A stretch of 64,000 nucleotides of DNA from an uncultured Collinsella sp. (lineage in GTDB: Bacteria > Actinomycetota > Coriobacteriia > Coriobacteriales > Coriobacteriaceae). The position numbers and the translations under genes are program-made. This document shows positions 33,414 to 41,264 of this stretch, piece by piece (position 1 is the first letter of the stretch; each line of letters starts with the position of its first letter). The stretch spans positions 1 to 64,000 of the forward strand of contig UQMY01000006.1 in the NCBI GenBank assembly GCA_900542325.1, written 5' to 3'. Under the pieces are notes generated by a model. The model was not told the DNA's origin and ran no database searches. It saw only the letters and a program-made list of their open reading frames with translations.

Positions 33414-33565
33414 GTTTGCTCGCCCACAGAGGGCCGGGCGCGGCCTGTGAGATTTATCGCGAGTTCCGCACGAGCCGAAGAGCACTTAATGTGCTCTTCG
33501 TGCGAGCAGGACTGTAGAGCAGGAAATCTCACAGGCCGCGCCCGGCCCTCTGTGGGCGAGCAAAC
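33414..33565. repeat. perfect 42-bp inverted repeat with internal hairpin
   Basis: The arms 33414-33455 and 33524-33565 are exact reverse complements over 42 nt, beginning GTTTGCTCGCCCACAGAGGG and ending in the AAAC/GTTT complement. The 68-nt centre holds a second hairpin, CGAAGAGCAC-TTAAT-GTGCTCTTCG (33477-33500 region). No T tract follows either arm, no target-site duplication is apparent, and no protein fits. The whole 152-nt unit between fruA and ptsH could fold into one long stem, or be a small palindromic mobile element. Confidence 0.85.
33462..33525. repeat. dispersed palindromic element, copy 1
   Basis: AGTTCCGCACGAGCCGAA (33462-33479), a variable hairpin tip, TTCGTGCGAGC (33497-33507) and AGGACTGT (33508-33515) followed by AGAGCAGGAAA. 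The same outer blocks in the same order occur at 43341-43407. Arms are conserved while the hairpin tip differs with its pairing kept, as in REP-like elements. Confidence 0.75.
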
Positions 33566-33652
33566 GCCCAGGAACGACATCTGTCCAACAATTCGTGCGA
33601 AACACAATGAAAAACCGTTTGATGTGAGTTAATATAAACAACGTCGTGAATC

Positions 33653-33700
33653 TGACTCCTGCCGCATACACGACAGGGGTTAAACACAAAAAAGGAGTCA
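33653..33700 (+). promoter_or_regulatory. 5' UTR inverted repeat covering the ptsH ribosome-binding site
   Basis: TGACTCCT (33653-33660) is complementary to AGGAGTCA (33693-33700), which contains the ptsH Shine-Dalgarno; the ATG follows at 33704. CCTG/CAGG inside can extend the fold. Pairing would hide the ribosome site. Confidence 0.45.
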
Positions 33701-33703
33701 ATT

Positions 33704-33967
33704 ATGGTTTCTGAGAAGGCTACCCTCGTCAATCCGCAGGGTCTTCACATGCGTCCGGCTGGCCTGTTCGCCTCCACCATGGGCAAGTACGCCTGTGACG
33801 TGACGGTCGTCACCCCCGAGAAGGAGGTCAACGGCAAGTCCCCGATGGCCCTCATGGCTGCTGGTATCCCCTGCGGTACCGAGGTCGAGGTCAAGTGCGA
33901 CGGCGCCGACGAGGCCGAGGCTCTGGCTGCTGCCATCGAGCTCATCAAGAGCGGTCTTGGCGAGTAG
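33704..33967 (+). CDS. ptsH: phosphocarrier protein HPr
   Basis: An 87-residue PTS phosphocarrier passing phosphate from enzyme I to sugar-specific IIA domains. His15 in NPQGLHMRPAG is the active site. Ser46 in NGKSPMALM corresponds to the regulatory serine phosphorylated by HPr kinase in Firmicutes, though the next residue is Pro rather than the usual Ile. Strong AAAAGGAG ribosome site. A terminator-like hairpin follows before ptsI. Confidence 0.97.
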   Translation: MVSEKATLVNPQGLHMRPAGLFASTMGKYACDVTVVTPEKEVNGKSPMALMAAGIPCGTEVEVKCDGADEAEALAAAIELIKSGLGE

Positions 33968-34012
33968 AACTCAAACGGGTCGCATGTTGAACAACTAAGT
34001 TCATATTTGGGG

Positions 34013-34048
34013 GCGCAGTGACCTGTTGTAAGGTAGCTGCGCTCTTTT
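34013..34048 (+). terminator. attenuator/terminator between ptsH and ptsI
   Basis: GCGCAGTGACCT pairs with AGGTAGCTGCGC (TG/AG mismatched) around GTTGTA, followed by TCTTTTG. It would let most transcripts stop after ptsH, giving more HPr than enzyme I. Confidence 0.6.
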
Positions 34049-34100
34049 GTCATGGATATGGCAAAACGCTTTATCACATGACACGGAGAGAGGAATGGGA

Positions 34101-35804
34101 ATGTATCAGGGAGTCAACGCTTCCGAGGGCATCGGTATCGGCACCGTCATGGTCGCCGTCGATCCCGACTTGACGTTTGAGCCGCACGAGGTTGCTGATT
34201 CGGCAGCAGAGAAGGAGCGCTATCAGTCCGCTCTTTCGGTCTTCTGCGAGAAGACCCAGGCTCAGGCCGACCACATGAAGGAGACGGTGGGCGAGGCCGA
34301 GGCCGAGATCATGAGCGGACACATTGTCCTGGCTCAGGACCCGGGCATGACCGACGCCATCAACGCCGCCATTGACGGCGGCACCTGCGCCGAGCAGGCG
34401 CTCATGGACACCTCGACCATGTTCGAGAACATGTTCCTGTCCATGGACGACGAGATGTTCCGTCTGCGCGCGGCCGACATCGCCGACATCCGCACCGGTA
34501 TTCTGGCTGAGCTGTTGGGCAAGGAGGTCGTCGACCTCTCCGTCCTGCCCGAGAACACCGTCGTTGTCGTGCACGACCTCACGCCGTCCATGACCGCCAC
34601 GATCGATAAGGCCCACGTTGCCGGTATCGTCACCGAGACTGGTGGCCGCACGTCGCACTCCGCAATCATTGCGCGCGCCCTCGAGATCCCGGCTGTCCTT
34701 TCGGTTTCCAACAGCTGCACCGCACTGCGCAACGGCATGACTGTTGTCGTCGACGGTGGCAAGGGTATCGTCGAGGCCGATCCCGATGAGGAGACGCTCG
34801 CCGCTTACACTGCCAAGGCCGAGGCTTTCGCTGCCGAGAAGGCGGCTCTCGAGGCCTTCCGCGGCAAGCCGTCCGTGACTGCCGACGGCATCAAGAAGAT
34901 CATTGCCTGCAACATCGGCAACCCCGATGACGTGCCCAACGCGCTCGATCACGATGCCGAGGCTATCGGCCTGTTCCGTTCCGAGTTCCTGTTCATGGAC
35001 TCTGCTGAGCTTCCTTCCGAGGAGGAGCAGTTCAACGCCTACCGTAAGGTCGCCAGCGCGCTCAAGGGCGCTCCGGTCATCATCCGCACGCTCGATGTGG
35101 GTGGCGACAAGGAGATTCCGTACCTGCACATGGTCAAGGAAGATAACCCCTTCATGGGCTTCCGCGCCGTGCGTTACTGCCTGGCCAACCCCGACCAGTA
35201 CAAGGTCCAGCTCCGCGCCCTGCTGCGCGCCAGCGCCTTCGGTGACGTCAAGATTATGATCCCGCTCGTCACCTGCGTCGAGGAGGTCTTGGCTGTCAAG
35301 GAGCTCGTCGAGCAGTGCAAGACCGAGCTGACCGAAGAGGGCCGCAAGTTCAACGAGAACATCGAGGTCGGCATCATGGTCGAGACGCCTGCAGCCTCGC
35401 TGCTCGCTGACCGCCTGGCCGAGGTCGCCGACTTCTTCTCCATCGGCACCAACGACCTGATCGGCTACACCATGTGCGCCGACCGTGGCAACGACACCAT
35501 CTCCAACCTGTACCAGGTTTACTATCCCGCCGTGCTCCGCTCGCTCAAGAACATCATCGAGAGCGGCGTGAAGGCCGGCATCATGGTCGGTATGTGCGGC
35601 GAGGCCGCTGCCGATCCGTTGCTCGAGCCGCTGCTGATCAGCTGGGGCCTGGAGGAGTTCTCGATGAGCGCTCCGTCCATCCTGCGCGCCCGCAAGACCA
35701 TCAGCCAGTGGACCAAGGCCGAGTGCGACGAGCTCGCCGAGAAGGCGCTCGCCTGCAACACCGCTGCCGAGGTCAAGGCACTGCTCGAGTCCGCAGCTCG
35801 CTAA
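34101..35804 (+). CDS. ptsI: phosphoenolpyruvate--protein phosphotransferase (enzyme I)
   Basis: A 567-residue cytoplasmic enzyme transferring phosphate from PEP to HPr. Seen: the N-domain with the phospho-His in GGRTSHSAIIAR (about His186), the PEP-binding C-domain with DVGGDKEIPYL, GFRAVRYCL, FFSIGTNDLIGY and the active-site Cys in VGMCGEAA. ATG at 34101 has GAGAGAGG at 7 nt; ATG at 34095 is the other choice, adding two residues. Complete and of normal length. Confidence 0.95.
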   Translation: MYQGVNASEGIGIGTVMVAVDPDLTFEPHEVADSAAEKERYQSALSVFCEKTQAQADHMKETVGEAEAEIMSGHIVLAQDPGMTDAINAAIDGGTCAEQALMDTSTMFENMFLSMDDEMFRLRAADIADIRTGILAELLGKEVVDLSVLPENTVVVVHDLTPSMTATIDKAHVAGIVTETGGRTSHSAIIARALEIPAVLSVSNSCTALRNGMTVVVDGGKGIVEADPDEETLAAYTAKAEAFAAEKAALEAFRGKPSVTADGIKKIIACNIGNPDDVPNALDHDAEAIGLFRSEFLFMDSAELPSEEEQFNAYRKVASALKGAPVIIRTLDVGGDKEIPYLHMVKEDNPFMGFRAVRYCLANPDQYKVQLRALLRASAFGDVKIMIPLVTCVEEVLAVKELVEQCKTELTEEGRKFNENIEVGIMVETPAASLLADRLAEVADFFSIGTNDLIGYTMCADRGNDTISNLYQVYYPAVLRSLKNIIESGVKAGIMVGMCGEAAADPLLEPLLISWGLEEFSMSAPSILRARKTISQWTKAECDELAEKALACNTAAEVKALLESAAR

Positions 35805-35821
35805 TTTGGTATCAGAGGTAA

Positions 35822-35851
35822 CCGCGTGGTTGGAATGGGCCGGCCACGCGG
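35822..35851 (+). other. intergenic hairpin between ptsI and fruK
   Basis: CCGCGTGG (35822-35829) and CCACGCGG (35844-35851) form a perfect 8-bp stem with a 14-nt loop and no T tract; possibly an mRNA processing or stability structure. Confidence 0.45.
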
Positions 35852-35878
35852 CCCTCACATATACAGGGGGTACTGTAA

Positions 35879-36811
35879 ATGTTCTACACGCTAACCGCTA
35901 ACCCGGCTGTCGACATGACGGTTTCGAGCTCTCCGCTCGAGCCCGACGAGAACGTCCGCACCGGCTCGGCCAGCTACACGGCTAACGGCAAGGGCCTCGA
36001 CGTGTCCTTCGCCTTTAAGAAGATGGGCGTCGACACCGTCGCGCTCGGTTTCTTCGCCGGCTTCACGGGCAAGTTCATCGTCGAGGAGGTCATGAACCTG
36101 GGTTGCCTCTGCCGCCCGGTCTGGACCGACGGTATCACGCGCATCAACACCTACGTCAACGATGGCCAGCACGAGTACGGCATCCTGAACCCTGGTGCTC
36201 CGATCACGCCGCAGCACCAGGAGGAGCTCTACAACATCCTGGACACCGCGGGCGACCTTGAGTGCCTGATCGTCTCCGGCTCCGTGCCTCCCAAAGCTAC
36301 GCCCGACTTCCTGGCTCAGGTCATGGAGCACGCTCAGGCCCGTGGCGCCGATGTCGTCCTGGACCTGTCCTCCGACAAGCTCAAGGAGCTCGCTCACAAG
36401 AAGCCGCTGCTCATTAAGCCGAACCATCACGAGATGAAGGCTATCTTCGGCGTGCCGGTCGACACCGACGACGAGGTCCGCGTTGCCATGAAGCTGGCTC
36501 ACGAGGCCGGCGTCCAGAACGTGCTGCTCACCCGTGGTAGCCGCGGTGACGCTTACTTCTCCAACGGCGAGGACATCTGGTATGCCAAGCGTGAGTTCAA
36601 CATCAAGCTTGTCTCTTCCGTCTGCGCCGGCGACTGCACCCTCGCTGCGTTCCTGCACAAGTGGTACAGGGATCGCGACAACGTCGAGGAGGCCATGAAG
36701 CTCGCTATGGCCACCGGCGCCAACGTTGCTGAGTCCGTCGGCATCGGCGACTTTGGTCACGTCGACGAGTACAGCAAGCGCGTTGCCGTTCGCAAGCTCG
36801 ATCGCAAGTAA
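35879..36811 (+). CDS. fruK: 1-phosphofructokinase-like PfkB kinase (copy 1)
   Basis: A 310-residue ribokinase-fold sugar kinase, expected to convert fructose 1-phosphate to fructose 1,6-bisphosphate. Seen: N-terminal LTANPAVDMTV, the substrate segment NGKGLDVS, and the anion-hole/catalytic motif CAGDCTLAAF with the general-base Asp. LacC/FruK-type signatures. It follows ptsI closely and is itself followed by a terminator. Tagatose-6-phosphate kinase is an alternative. Confidence 0.85.
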   Translation: MFYTLTANPAVDMTVSSSPLEPDENVRTGSASYTANGKGLDVSFAFKKMGVDTVALGFFAGFTGKFIVEEVMNLGCLCRPVWTDGITRINTYVNDGQHEYGILNPGAPITPQHQEELYNILDTAGDLECLIVSGSVPPKATPDFLAQVMEHAQARGADVVLDLSSDKLKELAHKKPLLIKPNHHEMKAIFGVPVDTDDEVRVAMKLAHEAGVQNVLLTRGSRGDAYFSNGEDIWYAKREFNIKLVSSVCAGDCTLAAFLHKWYRDRDNVEEAMKLAMATGANVAESVGIGDFGHVDEYSKRVAVRKLDRK

Positions 36812-36837
36812 GCGAAACACGACAAACTCGTGCGCAT

Positions 36838-36872
36838 ACGGCGTCCCGGTTTCGACCGGGGCGCCGTTTTTT
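36838..36872 (+). terminator. terminator after the first PfkB gene
   Basis: ACGGCGTCCCGGT pairs with ACCGGGGCGCCGT around TTCG (one T/G pair), followed by TTTTTT. Confidence 0.85.
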
Positions 36873-36994
36873 GTCCCACTCGAACCTCGGAGCCGCGCTT
36901 CACGCGTTCCACACCGTTCACCGAGTTGTTGTAGCCTTTTGCCGAAGCGTGGAATATACTTTCATTAACACGTTGCTTCGTGAAAGGAACATTC

Positions 36995-37927
36995 ATGATT
37001 TACACGCTTACTGCAAATCCCGCTATTGACTACAACATCTCCTGCGATGGCTTGTCCGCCAACACCGTTACCCGCACCCGTAACGCTGTCTACACCCCCA
37101 ACGGCAAGGGTCTCAACGTTTCGTTTACGCTCGACCACTACGGCGTCGACACCACGATCCTGGGCTTCTTCGCCGGCTTCTCGGGTGAGTATATCGTTAA
37201 GGGCGCCGAGGCCCTGGGCGTGCCCGTCAAGCCCGTGTGGACTGACGGCATCACGCGTGTTAACGTGTTCCTCAACGCCGGTCCCGACACCGAGTACAAC
37301 ATGGTCAACGCCGGTGCCGCCATCAACGAAGCCAACGAGCAGGAGATGTTTGAGCTTATCGATTCGCTCGATGACATGACCTGCCTGGTTATCAGCGGCT
37401 CGCTGCCCCCCAACACCTCCGAGAGCTTCCTGGCAGAGGTCCTGCGTCGCGTGAAGGCGAAGGGCGCCGAGTTCGTGCTCGATATCTCGAGCCATCAGCT
37501 GGCCGACCTCATTGCTATGGAGCCGTTGCTCATTAAGCCTAACGACGACGAGCTGCTCGACATCTTTGGCATTAAGGTGAGCGGTGGCGACGATGAGTCC
37601 GTCAAGGCTGCCATGGCCGAGCTGCATGCCAAGGGCGCTAAGAATGTACTGCTGACGCTCGGCGGCGACGGCGCGTACTTCTCCAACGGCGAGCACATCT
37701 GGTTTGCCAACCGCACTTTCGACGTCAAGCTGCTGTCGACCGTCTGCGCGGGCGACTCCTCGCTGGCCGCCTTCCTGTCCGTGTGGCACGACGCCCCCGA
37801 GCGCGTCGAGGATGCCCTGCGCCTCTCGATGGCCACCGGCGCCAACGTGGTCGAGTGCCCGGGTCTGGGCGATTTTGCCAAGGTCGATGAGTATCAGAAG
37901 GGTATTGCAATCCGTCAGGTTTGCTAG
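36995..37927 (+). CDS. 1-phosphofructokinase-like PfkB kinase (copy 2)
   Basis: A second 310-residue PfkB kinase, clearly paralogous to the one just upstream (same N-terminus LTANPAIDYNI, same NGKGLNVS, same C-terminal layout) with catalytic motif CAGDSSLAAF. ATG at 36995 follows GAAAGGAA. Separated from copy 1 by a terminator and closed by its own, so it is probably expressed separately. Both retain active-site residues; one may act on a different phosphosugar such as tagatose 6-phosphate. Confidence 0.82.
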   Translation: MIYTLTANPAIDYNISCDGLSANTVTRTRNAVYTPNGKGLNVSFTLDHYGVDTTILGFFAGFSGEYIVKGAEALGVPVKPVWTDGITRVNVFLNAGPDTEYNMVNAGAAINEANEQEMFELIDSLDDMTCLVISGSLPPNTSESFLAEVLRRVKAKGAEFVLDISSHQLADLIAMEPLLIKPNDDELLDIFGIKVSGGDDESVKAAMAELHAKGAKNVLLTLGGDGAYFSNGEHIWFANRTFDVKLLSTVCAGDSSLAAFLSVWHDAPERVEDALRLSMATGANVVECPGLGDFAKVDEYQKGIAIRQVC

Positions 37928-37960
37928 TTCCGGCACCTTGCCTGAATAGTTCAATTATTT

Positions 37961-37994
37961 CGCATCCGTCTTAGACCAGGACGGATGCGTTTTT
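37961..37994 (+). terminator. terminator after the second PfkB gene
   Basis: CGCATCCGTC (37961-37970) and GACGGATGCG (37980-37989) form a perfect 10-bp stem followed by TTTTTG. Confidence 0.9.
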
Positions 37995-38091
37995 GTTTAT
38001 CGGACTTGCGTGTGCAGTGGAGGCTGTTTCTTGCTAGACTTCTTGCAGACGCAATCGATAGCCAATTTGATAGTCGCAGGAGGCCATAGGC

Positions 38092-39486
38092 ATGTGCAAT
38101 GTTTCGCTCAACGGTACGCAGCCGACCGATGCCTCTATCCGTGTCCTGCGTGCGCTTGAGGCAGCAGGTCTTGAGGCTTGGTACGTGGGCGGTTGGGTAC
38201 GTGATGCCCTGATGGGACGCCCCAGCCACGATGTTGACATGTGCTGCAGCGACCTGTGGCAGGAGTCCAAAGAGGCGCTCGAAGCGGCTGATATTGCCGT
38301 GGTTGAGTCGGGCATAAAATTTGGCGGCATCACGGCTATTTGCGATGATGAGCGCATTGAGGTCACCACCTACCGCCTAGACGGCTTTTACACCGACGGC
38401 CGCCATCCCCAGAGTGTGGAGCGTGCGGCGTCGCTTGAGGACGATCTGGCGCGTCGTGACTTTACCGTTAACGCTATGGCCTGGCATCCCGAGCGTGGTC
38501 TTGTCGACCGCTACGATGGTCAGGGCGACCTAGACCGCAAGCTCATCCGCGCCGTTGGAGATCCCAAGCGTCGTTTTAACGAGGACGCGCTTCGCATGCT
38601 GCGCGCGGTGCGTTTTGCCTGCCGTCTGGATTTTATGATCGAGCCTAAGACTAAACAGGCGCTTGCCGAGTGCGCGCCGCTGCTCGATGCTGTGGCGCGC
38701 GAGCGCGTGGGCATTGAGCTTGAGGGTATCCTTTCGACCGGCCACGGGGGAGACGCCATGCTGCGCTACCCCGAGCTCATCTGCGCCGCCGTGCCCGAGT
38801 TGGCAGCGGGTCGCGGGTTTGATCAGCGCAGCGTCTATCATGCGTTTAACGTTTACGAGCATATCGCCCGTGTGCTGACGGTGGCGGGGGAGTTGGCGCT
38901 GTGCGACGGCTTTACACCCTCAATGAGCCTAATGTGGGCGGCGTTTTTGCACGACGTTTCCAAGCCCGATTGCTTTACGGTCGACCATGCGGGCAGCGGC
39001 CACTTTTACGGTCACCCCGAGCTCGGGGCCAAGAAGGCGCGCGCCATCATGGATCGCTTGGCGCTTTCGCACGACTTGGTCCGCGACGTGTGCCTGCTCA
39101 TTAAGTACCACGACAAGCCGCTGCGCCCCGAGCGCTCCTGCTTGCTCAATATGATGCGCTTGCTTTCGGGCGAGGGCGTCGATACGCCGCGCCTGATGGA
39201 CGAGCTTATGGACCTTAAGCGTGCCGACACGCTGGGCAAGGCGCCGTCGTGCTTCTATTACGTCGAGACGATCGAAGAGATGCGCTCACTCGCCCATGAT
39301 TTGTTGGAGGCGGGGGAGCCCTATTCGCTCAAGATGCTTGCTATCAACGGCGGCGACTTGATTCGTGCCGGTGTGAAGCCGGGGCCCGAGCTAGGCCAGC
39401 TACTCAACGCCGCCCTCGAAGCCGTTATCGAGGACAACATCCCCAACGATCGCGAAACCCTTTTGGTTCATCTCAACTTGAATTAG
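38092..39486 (+). CDS. cca: CCA tRNA nucleotidyltransferase family protein
   Basis: A 464-residue class II nucleotidyltransferase adding or repairing the 3' CCA of tRNAs. Residues about 10-160 form the polymerase head with YVGGWVRDALMG and the metal-binding HDVDM. A tRNA-binding central part follows (RMLRAVRFACRLDF). The C-terminal half has an HD-type domain (FLHDVSKPDCF). tRNA-Glu lies just downstream, a fitting but probably accidental neighbour. Pure A-adding or CC-adding activity cannot be excluded. Confidence 0.88.
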   Translation: MCNVSLNGTQPTDASIRVLRALEAAGLEAWYVGGWVRDALMGRPSHDVDMCCSDLWQESKEALEAADIAVVESGIKFGGITAICDDERIEVTTYRLDGFYTDGRHPQSVERAASLEDDLARRDFTVNAMAWHPERGLVDRYDGQGDLDRKLIRAVGDPKRRFNEDALRMLRAVRFACRLDFMIEPKTKQALAECAPLLDAVARERVGIELEGILSTGHGGDAMLRYPELICAAVPELAAGRGFDQRSVYHAFNVYEHIARVLTVAGELALCDGFTPSMSLMWAAFLHDVSKPDCFTVDHAGSGHFYGHPELGAKKARAIMDRLALSHDLVRDVCLLIKYHDKPLRPERSCLLNMMRLLSGEGVDTPRLMDELMDLKRADTLGKAPSCFYYVETIEEMRSLAHDLLEAGEPYSLKMLAINGGDLIRAGVKPGPELGQLLNAALEAVIEDNIPNDRETLLVHLNLN

Positions 39487-39613
39487 CTAATTAGTTGACC
39501 TGCGCGTTCCATAACCTGTCGACAATTTTTCGGCAATTTGGAATTTCTTCTTGCGCTGATGTTTTTTGTCCCGTAATATATTTCCTCGCAGCACGGCAGT
39601 GCAGATGTCATGT

Positions 39614-39690
39614 GGCCCGTTCGTCTAGCGGTTTAGGACGCCGCCCTCTCAAGGCGGAGATCACCAGTTCGAATCTGGTACGGGCTACCA
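39614..39690 (+). tRNA. tRNA-Glu (anticodon CUC)
   Basis: Acceptor GGCCCGT (39614-39620) pairs with ACGGGCT (39680-39686). The anticodon stem CCGCC/GGCGG encloses loop CTCTCAA, giving anticodon CTC. The T arm ACCAG-TTCGAAT-CTGGT is perfect, and the 3' ACCA is encoded. A terminator follows. Confidence 0.95.
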
Positions 39691-39700
39691 CGCATCTGAT

Positions 39701-39732
39701 ACCCGGTCTTTCCACGGAAGGCCGGGTTTTTT
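39701..39732 (+). terminator. terminator of tRNA-Glu
   Basis: ACCCGGTCTTTCC pairs with GGAAGGCCGGGT around ACG (one mismatch), followed by TTTTTT. Confidence 0.85.
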
Positions 39733-39801
39733 ATTATCAAACAACTGTCTGTCATTCCCGTTTGAACAAGAGCTTTGCGTTCTGCTTATGACCCTTACGG
39801 G

Positions 39802-39807
39802 TACAAT
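39802..39807 (+). promoter_or_regulatory. probable -10 of the flippase-like gene
   Basis: TACAAT at 39802-39807, 33 nt before the ATG at 39841; no good -35. Confidence 0.35.
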
Positions 39808-39840
39808 AACCAAGATATTTTGACTGTTAGAAGGAGTCTC

Positions 39841-41148
39841 ATGACGGAGTCCTCTCAGCATACGTCCAAGCCCCAGGTCGAGGTTGAGGCCTCGGGCGGC
39901 GATGACAATAAGAGCGCACGCCGCGGCGCCATTTTTATCGGCGTTGTGCTGGTGGGTTATATCGTCTATCTGGTGGTAACCGGGCAGATGGGGCAGTTCT
40001 GGGCTGCTATGTCGAGCGTCCAGGCGCCCTGGCTCGTTGTCGCGTGTCTTTGCATGTTTATGTATCTGTTCTTTGGCATTGTGGCCTATGCGATCGCCGT
40101 CTGGCTCGACCCCAATTCACCCGTCGGCATTCGCGACCTGATCTCGGTCGAGGCGAGTGGCATCTTCTTTGGCAACCTGACGCCCATGATGATGGGCTCT
40201 ACGCCTGCCCAGATCTACCGCCTGACCAAAGCGGGCCAAAATGTCGGCGAGGCCGGCGCCACGCAGTTCACGCGTTTTATCGTGTATCAGTTTGGCCTTG
40301 TTGCCTGGGGCGCTATCCTATTGCTTGCTCGCATGCCGTTTTTTGCCGAGCGCTATGGCGACATGACGCTGCTGTGCGTCTTTAGTTTTGGCGGCCACTG
40401 CTGCATCTTGCTTGGTATCTTCGCTGTCGCGCTCATGCCTAAGACCGTCACGCGCGTCGCCCATTGCATCATCAATTGGCTCGAGCGCATAGGTGTCTCG
40501 GCCACTAAGATCGAGGGATGGCGCACGTTTGTCGACGGCGAGATCTACTCCTTCTCCGAGAAGTTCAAGCTTTCGGCCGGACATTATTCTTCCATGCTGC
40601 TCACCGTGTTTATCACCATGCTGCAGCTCGCGTTTTTCTATCTGGTTCCATATTTCCTGATGCTTGCTTTTGGCCACCACGAGGTCGACTTTTTTTCGGT
40701 CATGGCCGCGAGCGCCTTTGTCCAGCTGCTGAGCTCTGCGGTTCCCTTGCCCGGTGGAACTGGTGGCGCTGAGGGCGGCTTTGCATTGTTCTTGGGTCAT
40801 TTCTTTGGGTCGGCTTCGACCGCCGGCTATCTGCTGTGGCGCCTCATTACATTTATTGCGCCGACCATTTTGGCTGCGCCCCTGCTGGGCCTTAAGAGCG
40901 CCCACAACGAGAGCATCCATGCGCGCTGGGATCGCGTGATGCGCAAGCTCGGCCGCGAGCCTCAGACGCCCTCTGCGCCCACTAAGCCGCACCCCACGAA
41001 TGCTGTTACCGTTGATCCCAGGAAGCACGCTCAGAAGGCTTCTGGGACCGCTAAGCCGGCTCATAAAGCCTATGTGCGCCAGACGGGCGACGGTATCCGC
41101 GTATCTCCGTCGGCGCTCAATAAGAAGAAGCACCCTAAGTCGCGGTAG
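39841..41148 (+). CDS. lysylphosphatidylglycerol synthase TM-region/flippase-like membrane protein
   Basis: A 435-residue membrane protein with about eight helices (roughly residues 30-375), of the UPF0104/LPG-synthase-TM family. Seen: the signature GNLTPMMMGSTPAQIYRL, and PLPGGTGGAEGG near the end of the membrane part. There is no C-terminal lysyl-transfer domain, so it resembles the flippase-only members of the family. The tail is basic (Lys/Pro/Ala-rich). ATG at 39841 follows AAGGAG. Substrate unknown; likely a lipid or lipid-linked glycan. Confidence 0.8.
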   Translation: MTESSQHTSKPQVEVEASGGDDNKSARRGAIFIGVVLVGYIVYLVVTGQMGQFWAAMSSVQAPWLVVACLCMFMYLFFGIVAYAIAVWLDPNSPVGIRDLISVEASGIFFGNLTPMMMGSTPAQIYRLTKAGQNVGEAGATQFTRFIVYQFGLVAWGAILLLARMPFFAERYGDMTLLCVFSFGGHCCILLGIFAVALMPKTVTRVAHCIINWLERIGVSATKIEGWRTFVDGEIYSFSEKFKLSAGHYSSMLLTVFITMLQLAFFYLVPYFLMLAFGHHEVDFFSVMAASAFVQLLSSAVPLPGGTGGAEGGFALFLGHFFGSASTAGYLLWRLITFIAPTILAAPLLGLKSAHNESIHARWDRVMRKLGREPQTPSAPTKPHPTNAVTVDPRKHAQKASGTAKPAHKAYVRQTGDGIRVSPSALNKKKHPKSR

Positions 41149-41197
41149 GGCAGTCGTGCGTTCTTCATGATGCGGGGCATATTTGAGCTGTATGGGG

Positions 41198-41221
41198 GAT
41201 AATCCTCTTACGTAGATTATC
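41198..41221. promoter_or_regulatory. candidate operator upstream of the TetR gene
   Basis: GATAATC (41198-41204) and GATTATC (41215-41221) form a perfect 7-bp inverted repeat with a 10-nt spacer, 44 nt before the TetR ATG. Autoregulation by TetR proteins at such sites is common; this one is inferred. Confidence 0.45.
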
Positions 41222-41264
41222 TCTCATCTGTTGATGAATGCTCGCATATCGAAGGGACACACCC

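Noticed and set aside
33414..33565. The long palindrome as a transcription terminator or CRISPR unit
   Set aside because: No T tract follows either arm, fruA already has a strong terminator at 33212-33245, and there is only one palindromic unit without regularly spaced repeats.
13096..36879. Recurring TTTTGTCCCAC (13096-13106, 30022-30032, 36869-36879)
   Set aside because: Short, and at two of the three sites it belongs to or adjoins a terminator; not enough to claim a repeat family.
36995..37927. The second PfkB gene as an inactive duplicate
   Set aside because: The substrate loop and catalytic Asp motif (CAGDSSLAAF) are intact and it has its own ribosome site and terminator.
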